Below are positions 1 to 10,013 of a stretch of 64,000 bases of DNA, piece after piece. Each line of letters begins with the position of its first letter. Position 1 is the first letter of the stretch. The notes under the pieces were generated by a model. It was not told where the DNA came from. It made no database searches and worked only from the letters and a program-made list of their open reading frames with translations. The translations under genes and the position numbers were made by a program. Source of the DNA: Paramicrosporidium saccamoebae (lineage: Eukaryota; Rozellomycota); assembly GCA_002794465.1 (NCBI GenBank), contig MTSL01000208.1, forward strand, positions 62,001 through 126,000, in the 5' to 3' direction.

Positions 1-464
1 TAGACACCTTTAGCCCTATCGACACTACTAACGTGGCCAATATTTTTACAATACGACCGGCAATAATACCAATCAGCAAGAAATAGCACTGCCTTTTGTG
101 CATGAAACAGCATTAACTCTGGTCGTGTTCATAATAAGATTGGTCTCTACACTGTGTTATTTACTGCATTTGCCATTACACACTAATCCTTCCATGCCCA
201 ATGTCACACACTCGCTATTCTGTGCCCCATGTCACACACTCATTATTCCATGTCCGGTGTCACACAATATTGCACCTTTTCCGCCCTACACATCCTCCAC
301 CCCTCACCCACCCCCCAACTACTCCTCATCTGCCCCATCTTTATACATCCCTCATCCCTATCCTCCCCATATTTACACACTTAATATGATTGACTCTGAT
401 ATAATAGTGCACATTGACTGAATATAGACCGACCTGGGTGTCATCGACACCGCTCACTCATCCA
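1..464. other. non-coding left edge, pyrimidine-rich
   Basis: No convincing gene is seen. From about 120 to 400 the + strand is rich in C, T and A and poor in G. It holds three imperfect 28-bp tandem units centred on gtcacacac (starting near 203, 231 and 259). The open frame across it is low-complexity (Pro/His/Ser/Thr) and lacks family similarity. It may be upstream sequence of the kinase gene at 465. Confidence 0.5.
194..267. repeat. imperfect 28-bp tandem repeat, about 2.6 units
   Basis: The string gtcacacact recurs at 203 and 231 and, slightly changed, at 259, with similar flanks (cattc/tattc), giving a 28-bp period. It is non-coding. Confidence 0.55.
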
Positions 465-2642
465 ATGGATGGGTCGCATCCCAAGGGTCCGCGTCGTCCG
501 CGTCGACCACCACGCCCGTTAAAATTCACCCCGTCGGGCGGCTGGCTGACGACGCCGGTGCACTTTACGGCGCCGCTGGACCGCCCTCATCCGCCGGCCA
601 CGACGACGGCGGTGAAGCTGCTGACCGAGGGACTGTTGGAGATGTTTGCACAATGCAACAGCGCGTTCCGCTTTGACCGTCGTCTGAATCCGCGACGGGT
701 GCTGACAAAACCGAGTCGACCCGCTCATAATGGGGGACATGACAATGAGAAACACGACTATATTTTGTATGTTAATGACGTCCTCGGCAACGAGGAAGGC
801 CGCAAATATGTCATCATGGACCTGCTGGGACAGGGAACATTCGGTCAAGTGGTCAAATGCCAAAACGTCAAAACGCGCGAGTTGGTTGCAGTCAAAGTCA
901 TCAAGAACCAGCCGGCCTTTTTCAACCAGTCGATGATGGAGGTGACAGTGTTAGAGATGCTGAACCAACGCTTTGACAAAGACGACAAACATCACATTGT
1001 GCGTATGCGTGACACCTTTGTCTTTCGACAACATTTGTGCATTGTGGTAGAGTTGCTGTCGTTGAATCTGTACGATTTGATCAAGCAGAATCAGTATCGC
1101 GGCTTTTCCCTGACATTGTGTCGCATTTTCCTGCAACAAATCCTCGATGCTATGCGGGTGCTGAAAGATGCGCGCATCATCCATTGTGATCTGAAGCCCG
1201 AAAACATTTTGCTTAGGAATTTGGAGTCGCCTGCCGTCAAAGTCATTGACTATGGTTCCGCCTGCCATGAACATCAGACGCTGTATACATATATCCAATC
1301 GCGTTTTTATCGCTCTCCCGAAGTGCTCCTTGGTCTGCCCTACTCCGCCTCCATTGATATGTGGTCATTGGGCTGCATTGCCGCCGAACTCTTCCTCGGT
1401 CTGCCCATCTTTCCTGGTGCCTCCAACTTTGATCAAATCAATCGTATTGTCCAATCGCTGGGTAATCCGCCAACTCACATGTTGGAGGTTGGAAAAGACA
1501 CATTGACCTACTTTGAGCGCATCACGGACAGTGGAGTAAACGAAGGCTATGGAAGTCGCAATGTCAATGTCGCTGATCGTGCAAACAATGCTCAAGGTAA
1601 TCGGAGTGTTGATAATGGCATCTCTGATGGTCGCCCTATTGATGGTCGCCCTACTGATGGTCGCCCTACTGACGGTCGTCCCACATTTTTGCTAAAGTCG
1701 CGCGAGAGATATGGTTTGGTAGGCCCATGCATCACATTTTCTGAGATTTAGGACACGAATCGGGTAGAGCCGCCGCCTAAGCAGTATTTTAGTTCCACCA
1801 ATTTGGATGAGATCATCCTCAATTATCCCATCCGACCTCGGGACATGTCCGTTAAGGAGAAGGAAGCCGAAATGGCCAATCGTCGCTGTTTCCTCGACTT
1901 TGTGCGTGGATTGCTGAACATTAATCCCATTGAGCGTTGGAGTCCCCTCCAGGCTGCTCAGCATCCCTTTATCACCGGCAAGCCGTATCTCGGACCCTTT
2001 GTACCGCCCATTTCCTCGGCCCCCATTCCCTTGGCCAGTGCAGGCACGGCTCGTGTTCGGGTTGGCAAACAGCGTCCCCGTGCCAACACCCTCAGTTCAT
2101 TGTCCCTCCAGGACGTACCGCCTCAGATTCAGCGGCTGGCCGCAAACCGTGACAAAACCATCGCCGTGGGTCCTGCCGACCGACGTGACGCCATCCCCGA
2201 GGTAGACAATCTTCCCCCCGAAGGCGGCACTCTGCCCTTTGAAACTGACGGGACCTTTAGCGACCCCTCTTCCAAGCAGACTTCTGACAGTCCTATGGGC
2301 AAGCCCGCTGTGGACCGCATGAATGCTTACGTAAGCAATCGAAGGGTCAGCCAACCGGCTGTGGCCGCACGGTATGGCCGTCAGCCCTATGCAGGAGTGC
2401 CCTCATCGGTTCCAAATGCCGTCTGGTATGGCCCGGAGCCGTTTGGAATGTCGCCAGATCCCTCCAAGACGGCGCGACGACGCGGCTCCCTCCGTCCTGA
2501 GCCGGACGGCGTCCCCACCAACACATGGAGTTCGCCACGACGGGCATCAATTGGAGGGGCTAGGAGGAGCGGACTGGGAGGCGACAGTCCGGAGATGGAT
2601 GTGGTGGAAGAAGAAAAGGAAGAACGACGGGATCGTGACTGA
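465..2642 (+). CDS. YAK1: YAK1/DYRK-family dual-specificity protein kinase
   Basis: Exons are 465-1718 and 1752-2642; a 33-nt intron (GTAGGC...TTTAG, in-frame stop inside) separates two parts of one reading frame. The product is 714 aa. Seen: glycine loop GQGTFGQVV, VAVKVIK lysine, catalytic HCDLKPENILL, an activation segment ending YTYIQSRFYRSPE with the DYRK Tyr-x-Tyr, and C-lobe text through PFITGKPY. The usual DFG is DYG here. A 5-residue repeat (DGRPT, four copies) is inserted before the C-lobe end, and the tail is basic/Ser-rich. Family knowledge: YAK1 kinases autophosphorylate the second Tyr during folding and act in growth and stress control. The ATG at 465 is the first in frame; the frame continues upstream without one. 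Confidence 0.9.
1626..1685 (+). repeat. 15-bp tandem repeat inside the kinase gene (4 units)
   Basis: Four near-identical 15-bp units encode DGRPI/DGRPT. They lie in the kinase C-lobe insert, just before the 33-nt intron. Confidence 0.85.
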
Positions 2643-2769
2643 CTGTACAATTCAGGGATTGATAAATAATATATTCATGTAATGATGATAGTGAGGTGGG
2701 TGGGATTAATAATAGAATAGATAGCTAGTAAAGTGAATGTCATAGATAGTGGGTAATTAGTAAAGTGAA

Positions 2770-3090
2770 TGGCATTGTGACGTAGAGAACTGATTAGCAT
2801 GGCTTTTGGAAATAGTTCCCTAGTATGGAGAAGGGATAANNNNNNNNNNNNNNNNNNNNNNNNNNNNNNNNNNNNNNNNNNNNNNNNNNNNNNNNNNNNN
2901 NNNNNNNNNNNNNNNNNNNNNNNNNNNNNNNNNNNNNNNNNNNNNNNNNNNNNNNNNNNNNNNNNNNNNNNNNNNNNNNNNNNNNNNNNNNNNNNNNNNN
3001 NNNNNNNNNNNNNNNNNNNNNNNNNNNNNNNTCTCTCCCCGCCTGACAAAGTCCGTGGTATTATCCCCACTACGCGACAACATCAATAGA
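2770..3090. repeat. dispersed repeat, copy 1, interrupted by the assembly gap
   Basis: The left part (tgtgacgtagagaactgatt, about 2776) and the right part (gcctgacaaagtccgtggta, about 3041) both recur, in the same order and orientation, at 33460 and 33598. The gap sits between the two matching ends, as expected if a repeat stopped the assembler. Here the ends are about 265 bp apart counting the Ns, against about 137 bp in copy 2. The rest of 2643-3272 shows no gene, only a 30-bp local duplication around gtaaagtgaatg (2728 and 2758). Confidence 0.65.
2840..3031. other. assembly gap (192 N)
   Basis: This is a run of N between the two ends of a dispersed repeat. It lies in the intergenic space between the kinase gene and STI1, so no coding sequence appears to be lost. 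Confidence 0.99.
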
Positions 3091-3272
3091 ACGTAGGATT
3101 GTCACCATGTCGGGGTACAGTCTATTATCGATAAAATCTATTCATGCACCAACCGATTACCATAACATTGGTAACCCTCCATCTCTATCTATGTCTATAC
3201 CCAATCTCATATTTAATTACGAAATCATTATCCAACTAAACAACTTTTCTCTTTTTCTCAATCCTCTCCTAT

Positions 3273-5002
3273 TTAGGCAGTCTTGATGACTCCGGCAGCA
3301 ATTAGTTTGCGCAATTTCTGAGCAATAACTGGATTCTGCATGTGTTCTTGGACAGCACGAGGGTCAGACTGCATTTGCTTCAGAATCTGTACCATCACGG
3401 GATCACTAAGAATTTCACGCACTTCGGGATTCTGGGCCGCACGCTGCAATACCGTCTCATCCGACTCGTCATCCCCGCCACGCATGTCTGTATAACAACG
3501 TCCCATCAATGTCTGGATCTCTCCCGTGTGTTTTCCCTCAGTGTCGTTTTGTGCTGCTCGATCCAGGGTTGCAATGGCCTCGGAATAATCGCGGCGCATA
3601 TGGAGCAGATGGGCACGACGCAAATGGGCCTTAACAAAGGTCGGGTCCAATTGGATGGCGCGATCACAGTCCTTAATGCCCTCCGGTACTGCTGTGAGCT
3701 TCATGTAACAGGCTGCGCGATTAGAGTAGGCGCGTGGATCCTGTTCGTCTCGCTTAATGGCCTCGGTGTAATGTTTCACCGCCGCAACATAGTTGCCCTG
3801 TTTGAAGCAGTCATTTCCTGCATTGCGCTCCGTCTCGGCAATCTGCGGATTATGGTAGGCATTCTTGCGCTGCTCCTCTAACAGACGTTCAGCACTCTTC
3901 AGCTTATCCAAAATGTCCGCGGTTCGATGCTCCGTCAGACTCTTTTGGTAATAATCAATGGCCATGGCCAGATCGTTCAGCTTTTCATGGCAGGCGCCAA
4001 TGCGACCCAGTGCCTTGGCAATCAGTTTAAAGTCGGCATAACATTCACGACCCCGAGCTGCTGCCTCTTCACAGAGTGTCATGCATTGTGCATATTCGCC
4101 CTGTTCGAAAAAGACGGCCGATTTGTTGGTCAGCAAAGACAAATTCTCTGGATCCAATGCAATTGCAGCATCATAATGACGCAGAGCCCCTTCAAAATCC
4201 CTCTTCTTGTAGGCTGCATTTCCCAACTCTTTTTCCTTTGTCGCCTCGGGATTACTGTTTGATGTGTTTGAACCCTGTTTAGAGTTGGGTGTCTTAGTAT
4301 CAGCCTTATCTACCGTCGTGTCGGCCTCCTTTGCCTTTGTTTCAACTTTCTCTGCCGTTCCATCCTTTTTTACGGCCACATCCACTCCAAGCATCACTCC
4401 AAAAGCTTGGGTTACTCGCGGATCGCTAATGTGTTTGGTGAGGCTTTTGGGGTCGGCGCGGATTTCGTCCATTATTCGGACAAATTGCGGATCTTTTAAA
4501 TGTTCGCGCATCTTCTCGTCACCTTTTAGCTTATCCCACAGCATCGGATCAGCAAACGGATTGTCTACCGGTTTGAACTGGTCGCCTAACTCTGCTTCCA
4601 TCCGCTCCACCGTCTCCAGCCCCTTTTTCAGTTGAATATTTTCTGGATCGAGCTCTACAGCGCGGGCATATGCTTCTTTGGCTTCTGAAAGTCGACCCAG
4701 ACCGAGCAATGCCGCTCCTCGACGTCCATAGCCCTTTGGCCAGTCCTGTTTCAGAGAGACAGCTCGTTCTGCATCCGTCAATGCCGCTTCATAGTTTCGC
4801 AGCGATGCGTACGACGCAGAACGGTTGGACCACAAAATATGATTAGTCGGGTCCATATCCAATGCTGCACTGAACTGCTCAATAGATTCAGCGTATTTAC
4901 CCGCACTGAATGCAGTGTTCCCCGCCACCTTTAGCTGTTCCACTTGCTGCAAACAATATTAGCACCCCACATGCACGTCAGTCCTACCTCGTTTGTCGTC
5001 AT
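3273..5002 (-). CDS. STI1: Hsp70/Hsp90-organising co-chaperone STI1/HOP
   Basis: Exons are 4988-5002 and 3273-4946, with a 41-nt intron at 4947-4987 (branch-like gctaat). Exon 1 codes only for MTTNE and joins in frame; the longer frame has no ATG of its own, which is why this start was chosen. The product is 562 aa. Order: TPR1 (about 5-115, opening VEQLKVAGNTAFSAGKY), first DP/STI1 domain (about 130-195), a charged linker rich in K, T and D, TPR2A and TPR2B (about 235-490), and a second DP domain at the C-terminus (DPRAVQEHMQNP). This is the complete HOP layout. Known role: cytosolic scaffold that passes clients from Hsp70 to Hsp90. The Hsp110 at 38919 is a natural partner. Confidence 0.95.
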
Positions 5003-5089
5003 TATTTCTCCTAGTGAGAACCTTTGCCAATGACCCGTGGAATGAGAGTTTTCTAGAAGGAGCGCAGCCAATCAAAAGTGTCATAATGT

Positions 5090-5683
5090 TTAGTATCTTC
5101 GTCCATTGCTATTTGTACTGTAATCTCGACCATGTGACCGATCCGAACGAAAGTTGCTTGACCGAGAATTGAACCGCGACCTTGATCTCTGATCGTCAAG
5201 GCCGTCTCGGACGGTCTGTTTCCCGCGATGACTCAGGCGAGACTCGATGCGTTCAGCCGGGAATGCATCCGCTCCAAATCCAATGGCAACGTCAATAAAA
5301 TCGCCCTGCACAAACCTAATCTCTTCCAATGTTCTCCCGTCATCCCGTCCTCCCCTTCCCGCCCATACACTCCCCAATTGCTTATAATGGCATTCGCCGC
5401 GATAATCCTGATATATGAGACGGAAGGAGAAGCGGGCGTCGCGACGACGACATTCGACATTTACCTCTTTGAGGAGGTCAACGAGCTCTAGAAGGGTGGC
5501 GTCGCGCCAAGTGTAAATTTCCACCTCGTCGTCGGATGGCTGATGTGTTGCTGTGAATTCTTCGAGACGATGGTGACCATGCATCCGACAAAATAGACGC
5601 ACATACATGGGACAAGTCTTTTTCCTATCCAAACCGCCGCTTTGGGCTATGGGTTCGTCTGGAGAATGGGAGCCTTCCGACAT
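5090..5683 (-). CDS. SAP18: SAP18-like Sin3-associated / exon-junction protein
   Basis: A single exon of 197 aa from ATG 5683; the frame is open further upstream but only with a TTG. The core KTCPMYVRLF...EIYTWRDATLLELVDLLKEV...FRLIYQDYRGECHYKQLGSV...FVQGDFIDVAIGF follows the ubiquitin-like SAP18 fold. The C-terminus is Arg/Ser-rich (about 150-197), unlike the short animal tail. SAP18 proteins serve the Sin3 deacetylase complex and the ASAP/PSAP splicing complexes; which one applies cannot be told from sequence. It is divergent with SEM1, 101 bp away, and ends 87 bp upstream of the STI1 start on the same strand. Confidence 0.9.
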   Translation of the reverse strand: MSEGSHSPDEPIAQSGGLDRKKTCPMYVRLFCRMHGHHRLEEFTATHQPSDDEVEIYTWRDATLLELVDLLKEVNVECRRRDARFSFRLIYQDYRGECHYKQLGSVWAGRGGRDDGRTLEEIRFVQGDFIDVAIGFGADAFPAERIESRLSHRGKQTVRDGLDDQRSRSRFNSRSSNFRSDRSHGRDYSTNSNGRRY

Positions 5684-5784
5684 GTGGTATGAGTGTATTG
5701 AATGTGCCGAATATAATGGATATACGGAATATACCAAATGTTCCGAATACACCGTTTGACCTCCCTGGACACACTCGACACGCA

Positions 5785-6032
5785 ATGACGGACAAGCAGG
5801 TCACTCTGGGCATGCTCGAGGAAGACGACGAATTTGAAGAATTCCCCGTCGAAGGTACCATAGCATATCCAAACTCGATACTAGCGACATGATAGATTGG
5901 GAAGAGGGTGCCGAGAATAAACTGGACGTGGAACAGTGGGAGGCTGATTGGGACGACGACAACCTCGATGACGACTTTTCCAAACAACTGCGGACAGAAT
6001 TGGAACGTATGGAGGCCACTAACGCCAAATAG
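5785..6032 (+). CDS. SEM1: SEM1/DSS1 acidic subunit of the 26S proteasome lid and TREX-2
   Basis: Exons are 5785-5854 and 5896-6032, with a 41-nt phase-1 intron. The product is 68 aa. The family signature is complete: [15 protein letters not shown] in exon 1, then DWEEGA and [14 protein letters not shown], ending in a short helix ([12 protein letters not shown]). Known role: an intrinsically disordered stapling subunit of the proteasome lid, TREX-2 mRNA export and BRCA2-type complexes. Without splicing only a 67-aa nonsense-tailed frame would be seen. Another proteasome gene (alpha3) lies at 11840. Confidence 0.95.
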
Positions 6033-6076
6033 TCTGTAATAAAATTCATGTAATCCTTGTTCGGGGTGTACGTGCC

Positions 6077-8059
6077 ATGAGCTGTACGGTAGAGCAGGCG
6101 CAACTAAAGGTACTCCCACATTACTGATAGTTGACGATGCAGTTGCAGGAGGACCCTATGAATGTGACGGCAACTGAAACGCTACTCATTGCATATCGAC
6201 AGCTGGGGGACCTGGAGAGTCTAGCTGGCGCATGGAACCACCTGCAGAGTATTACGGCATTAACGGCCCAACAATGGCTGGCCCGGATGGAGGACGGATG
6301 CGTCGAACGACCCGATACAGCGGATGTACAGGTTTGGAAACGATACTTGGAGATACGTGGACCGACAGTGCTAGAAGAGGCAAGGGAAGCGTGTAGATGG
6401 CACCTGGGGGAAGGTTGGAAGCTTTGGACAGAACTAAGTCAAATACCGCCCATAGATGTACCCTATACCTGCTGTAATGATGAATCAGACCTTGCGGAAA
6501 TGGCCCAACAAGTGCGGTCCTGGGAGGAACAATTGGCGACCACAAAGGGGAGTTGGGAGTCGTTCAAGACTTATTTAGGAGGGGTTGACAATCTAAACCT
6601 CCCAACCGAGTCGATATTTGAGATTAAAAAAACTATTCTCCAAAGAGCATTGGACACGGAAGGCCTACTACACAACGAAGTGGTTTGGCTTGAATATCTG
6701 GACTTGGTCTCGTTCCAGCGTCCTGATTTGTATGGTTTAATAGTACGCATGGCAATGAATACTTGTCGGCAGAGCATCAAGTTGCGAACACAAGCATTGC
6801 TGCTGGCAGAGAGCACAGGGATGTGGACAACAGTAGAGCAGGCCTTGGCAGTGTCACTGCGGGGCTATGATCCAACCACATTTGACGAATTGGTACAGTT
6901 GCATTTATCGTATTGTGTTGCTGCTCGACGTTTGCTGTGGATTGCAGATCCAGGAGCCGCTCGAAAAGTGTTCCAGGAAGTAACGGACACACTAAATCGT
7001 CTTGGATCCGATTCAAAGATTCAAAGCTATTGGATGCGGTTAGAGTATTTGTCTGGAAATGTCAAGATGGGACGGGTGCTCCGCGAACAATTGAGCAAAA
7101 TGAGTGGTAATGATTTGCGATGGTGGTTGGGAGCCACCTATCTTGAAATATCCGCTCGGGAATATGACGAGGCGAGAAGTCTTTTTAAAGAAGCATTAGC
7201 TGTAATTCCTCCCGAAAGCACGTCCCGACTATTGGGCGAGTGGGAGCAACTTGAATTACAGAATGGGACCTTGGAAAGCTGGCTGGATTTTGTGCACATT
7301 TCAAAACAGTATGCACGGGATGAAAAGATTTTTGATCGACCGATGCCAAAGAGACGGATGGAGGAGCCGTTGGAGAAGAGGAGAAAAGTGTCGCCCATCG
7401 AGCCGACACCAGCAGTGCCATCAACAGAACCGGAATACGATCCAAAAACGACAGTGTTCCTAAGCAATTTGACCTTTAAAGCCAAGGAGCCAGAGATCAG
7501 GTCTTTTCTTGGACAATTAGTTGGGACTGAACCCACCCTTGTCGTCATCAGTCGTGACAAGTCAGGAAAGTCAAGGGGACTCGCCCATGTAGTGTTCTCC
7601 TCCGAAATGTTGGTTCAGAAGACGATTGCGCAGGATCGCGCCCTCTTTATGGGACGTCCCTTGTTCGTTAGTGAATACCAAGCCGTGCCCAAGACGGAAC
7701 GCCGACGAATTGAATACCAAACCGGGCGAGATCCCAAAGTGCTCTTTGTCAGCCATCTGGCCGAGGTAACTACCAAAGAGGACATTGACGCATTGTTTGC
7801 AGGCCTCGATGGATTCAAGGCCAGTCGACTGGTAGTGACCAAGGCGGGACATTTCAAGGGAGCAGCCTATGTGGAGTTTGATGATGAATCTTTGGCGTCT
7901 CGGGCGTTGGCTATGGATGGCACGGAACTGCGGGACAGTCGGATTCGTGTGCAAATCTCGGATCCTGAAATGGCAAAGAGTCGAGCCGCTCGTCTGCAAA
8001 TGGTGCCCCGAGCGGTGCAGGCAAGTAAACACGCACGTCCCCGCATCCAGAATACATGA
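6077..8059 (+). CDS. SART3: SART3/PRP24-like U4/U6 snRNP recycling factor (HAT repeats plus two RRMs)
   Basis: Exons are 6077-6109 and 6131-8059 across a 21-nt intron (GTACTC...TGATAG); if that intron is wrong, translation would start at ATG 6137. The product is 653 aa. Residues about 15-420 are helical HAT repeats (for example VWLEYLDLV, WMRLEYLSG, LLGEWEQLELQNG). A basic segment (KRRMEEPLEKRRK) precedes RRM1 (about 460-535, TVFLSNL...GLAHVVF) and RRM2 (about 560-630, KVLFVSHL...GAAYVEF). Known role: reannealing of U4 and U6 snRNAs after splicing, in the nucleus. The C-terminal LSm-binding box is not obvious. Confidence 0.88.
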
Positions 8060-8204
8060 ACAAGGACATTAAGAATAAATGCATATTCTTTCTGGTTTCC
8101 CGATCGGTGGGGGCCAACAAAGGATGACTTCCATTTTTGGCCAAATGTGGATACTCCAAACAGGAAGGAGATCGCATACCGGATAGTACGTGGTTCACAA
8201 CACA

Positions 8205-9650
8205 ATGCTGAAAGGGCTGGTGGTGGTTCTGAGTGTAGTGGGCTCAACATGGGCGCAAGTGCAGACGGTGGGGACGTTCCCGCACACGACATTCGCGTCA
8301 TTGGGAGTAAACGGACGACATGCCTACTCCCTGCCGCCCATGGACAATGCGCGCATCTTGGCACGCGAGATGGTTGCGCGACAGCGAGGCGGGACAAAGC
8401 CGTACAAGTTTGGAGAGGCGGTGGACTTTGAGTTGGACATTAAGCGAGACGGAGAATGGAGCATTGACGACAGTGGTACTGCCCGAGTATGGCGGGCCGT
8501 CATCCAATCACCGGGAGCGTCATCGCTTAGTGTGTTGTTCCGCAAGTTCTTCCTACCACCCGGATCCGAGTTCTATGTAATCGGACAGAACATGACATTG
8601 GGAGCCTTCACTGGACGACTGAACAACAAGGCGGATCTGGCCTTTTCAACGTCGCCCGTAACAGGAGATGCCATTGTGTTGGAGTATTGGGAGGCCATCA
8701 ATGATCTGTTTGATCGGGAGGCCATCAAGACGGAGAGCGAAAGTGCAAGTTTGGTGGTGTCGGGGATTGTGCACGGCTTCCGTAAGAGTCCCACCCATCT
8801 GCGCGACTCGGGCAGCTGCAACATTGACGTTGCCTGTCCCTTGGGCAACAAATACCGCGATCTGATCAACTCGGTGGGTATCTTTATCACCGACTCGGGC
8901 CAACGTTTCTGTACCGGTGCAGTTTTGAACAATCCGCGTCAGGATGGACGTCAGTTGTTCTTGACAGCCAATCACTGCATCTTCCAGGATGTTAGTCGGT
9001 TCATTGTCGGCTTCAACTACCAATTCAAGACGTGTGTTTCCGGTGGGGCCTCTTTCCCTGGCGAAATGCCTATGAACACTGTGCAGGGAATGCGATTGTT
9101 GGGAAAGTGGGATAAGAGCGACTTTGCCTTGTTGGAGATTCTGGAGAACATTCCCGACTCGTACAATGTCTTCTATGCTGGCTGGAGTCGCGATCGTATT
9201 GCTCCTGCCAATGTCACGGGTATCCATCATCCCAGCGGCGATGTCAAGAAGATTTCTCACTATTCGGGCCAGACTACGCCAGGAACTTGGCTGGAGATGC
9301 CCAACAAGTACCATTGGGTCATTCCCGCCTGGACATATGGTATCACTGAGCCAGGCAGCTCTGGATCTCCCCTGTTTGACTCGCGTGGTCGTGTTGTTGG
9401 CCATTTGCATGGCGGTCAGAGTAGCTGCGACACGCCCGACATGTTTGACATGTATGGTGCCCTCGCCTATGATTGGGAGACGGGACCCAGCGAGTCTTCC
9501 CGTGTGAAGCAGTTCTTCGACCCCGACAACCGTCGTGTCCGGGCCATGGGCGGCAGCTACTACACCAGCTCCAAGAAGGGTCCCGCCAAGGAGGCCGTAG
9601 TCAAACAGACGCCCCCCACCAACGACGATGAGATTGAATATGAAGCGTAA
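8205..9650 (+). CDS. secreted trypsin-fold serine protease, lysyl-endopeptidase (Achromobacter protease I) type
   Basis: An intron-free 481-aa protein. ATG 8205 starts a clear signal peptide (LKGLVVVLSVVGSTWA). A propeptide-like region (about 20-205) is followed by the S1 catalytic domain: CTGAVLNN, His in FLTANHC, Asp in KSDFALLEI, and Ser in TEPGSSGSPLF with VVGHLHGGQSSCDT after it. Cysteine placement (GSCNIDV, QRFC, NHC, KTC, SSC) and the AGWSRD, IHHPSGDVKKIS and GSSGSP blocks resemble bacterial lysyl endopeptidases more than fungal trypsins. The C-terminus is acidic. It lacks introns among intron-bearing neighbours. Likely secreted and activated by propeptide cleavage; gain by horizontal transfer is inferred. 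Confidence 0.85.
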   Translation: MLKGLVVVLSVVGSTWAQVQTVGTFPHTTFASLGVNGRHAYSLPPMDNARILAREMVARQRGGTKPYKFGEAVDFELDIKRDGEWSIDDSGTARVWRAVIQSPGASSLSVLFRKFFLPPGSEFYVIGQNMTLGAFTGRLNNKADLAFSTSPVTGDAIVLEYWEAINDLFDREAIKTESESASLVVSGIVHGFRKSPTHLRDSGSCNIDVACPLGNKYRDLINSVGIFITDSGQRFCTGAVLNNPRQDGRQLFLTANHCIFQDVSRFIVGFNYQFKTCVSGGASFPGEMPMNTVQGMRLLGKWDKSDFALLEILENIPDSYNVFYAGWSRDRIAPANVTGIHHPSGDVKKISHYSGQTTPGTWLEMPNKYHWVIPAWTYGITEPGSSGSPLFDSRGRVVGHLHGGQSSCDTPDMFDMYGALAYDWETGPSESSRVKQFFDPDNRRVRAMGGSYYTSSKKGPAKEAVVKQTPPTNDDEIEYEA

Positions 9651-10013
9651 TGGTACTATTGGATAGTGTTATGCAAATCTGTAAAATCCTATTTCATCTG
9701 TATTGGTGTTGATGGCTGTTTTGTTCGGTTGATACTCACTGATTATTATTCTAGCAAAGATTATATATTTCGCATGTCTTGTGTGTTATGCGTGTTTCGA
9801 GTATTCCAAATCTTTCGTGCATCGATTCAGAGTGTTCAAAGGTCTGTCGACTCATAATATCTCTAACAACACACTATATTCACTACTCTTTCTTAATATC
9901 CCATACCACTCATTTAACATTACTTTTCATGGATCAGACCACGAAAACTAGAATGAAGAATCTCACATATTTATGGACACAAATAAAAGATTAATCTTAA
10001 TCTTTTACAGTGT
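9651..10013. other. intergenic, no gene seen
   Basis: AT-rich spacer between the protease and the MFS gene. A string ctttaca g ending at 10010, just before the next ATG, resembles a 3' splice site (ttttacag) and could belong to a 5'UTR intron. Confidence 0.5.

Noticed and set aside
98-421. 107-aa open frame at the left edge
   Set aside because: Low-complexity His/Pro/Ser/Thr text produced by a pyrimidine-rich tandem repeat; no family similarity.
414-1751. Apparent premature stop in the DYRK kinase (pseudogene)
   Set aside because: The stop lies in a 33-nt GT...AG intron; both sides read as one continuous kinase in the same frame.
8205-9650. Bacterial contamination as the source of the protease gene
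   Set aside because: It sits between SART3 and an MFS gene with ordinary eukaryotic context and no assembly break; transfer is more likely than contamination.
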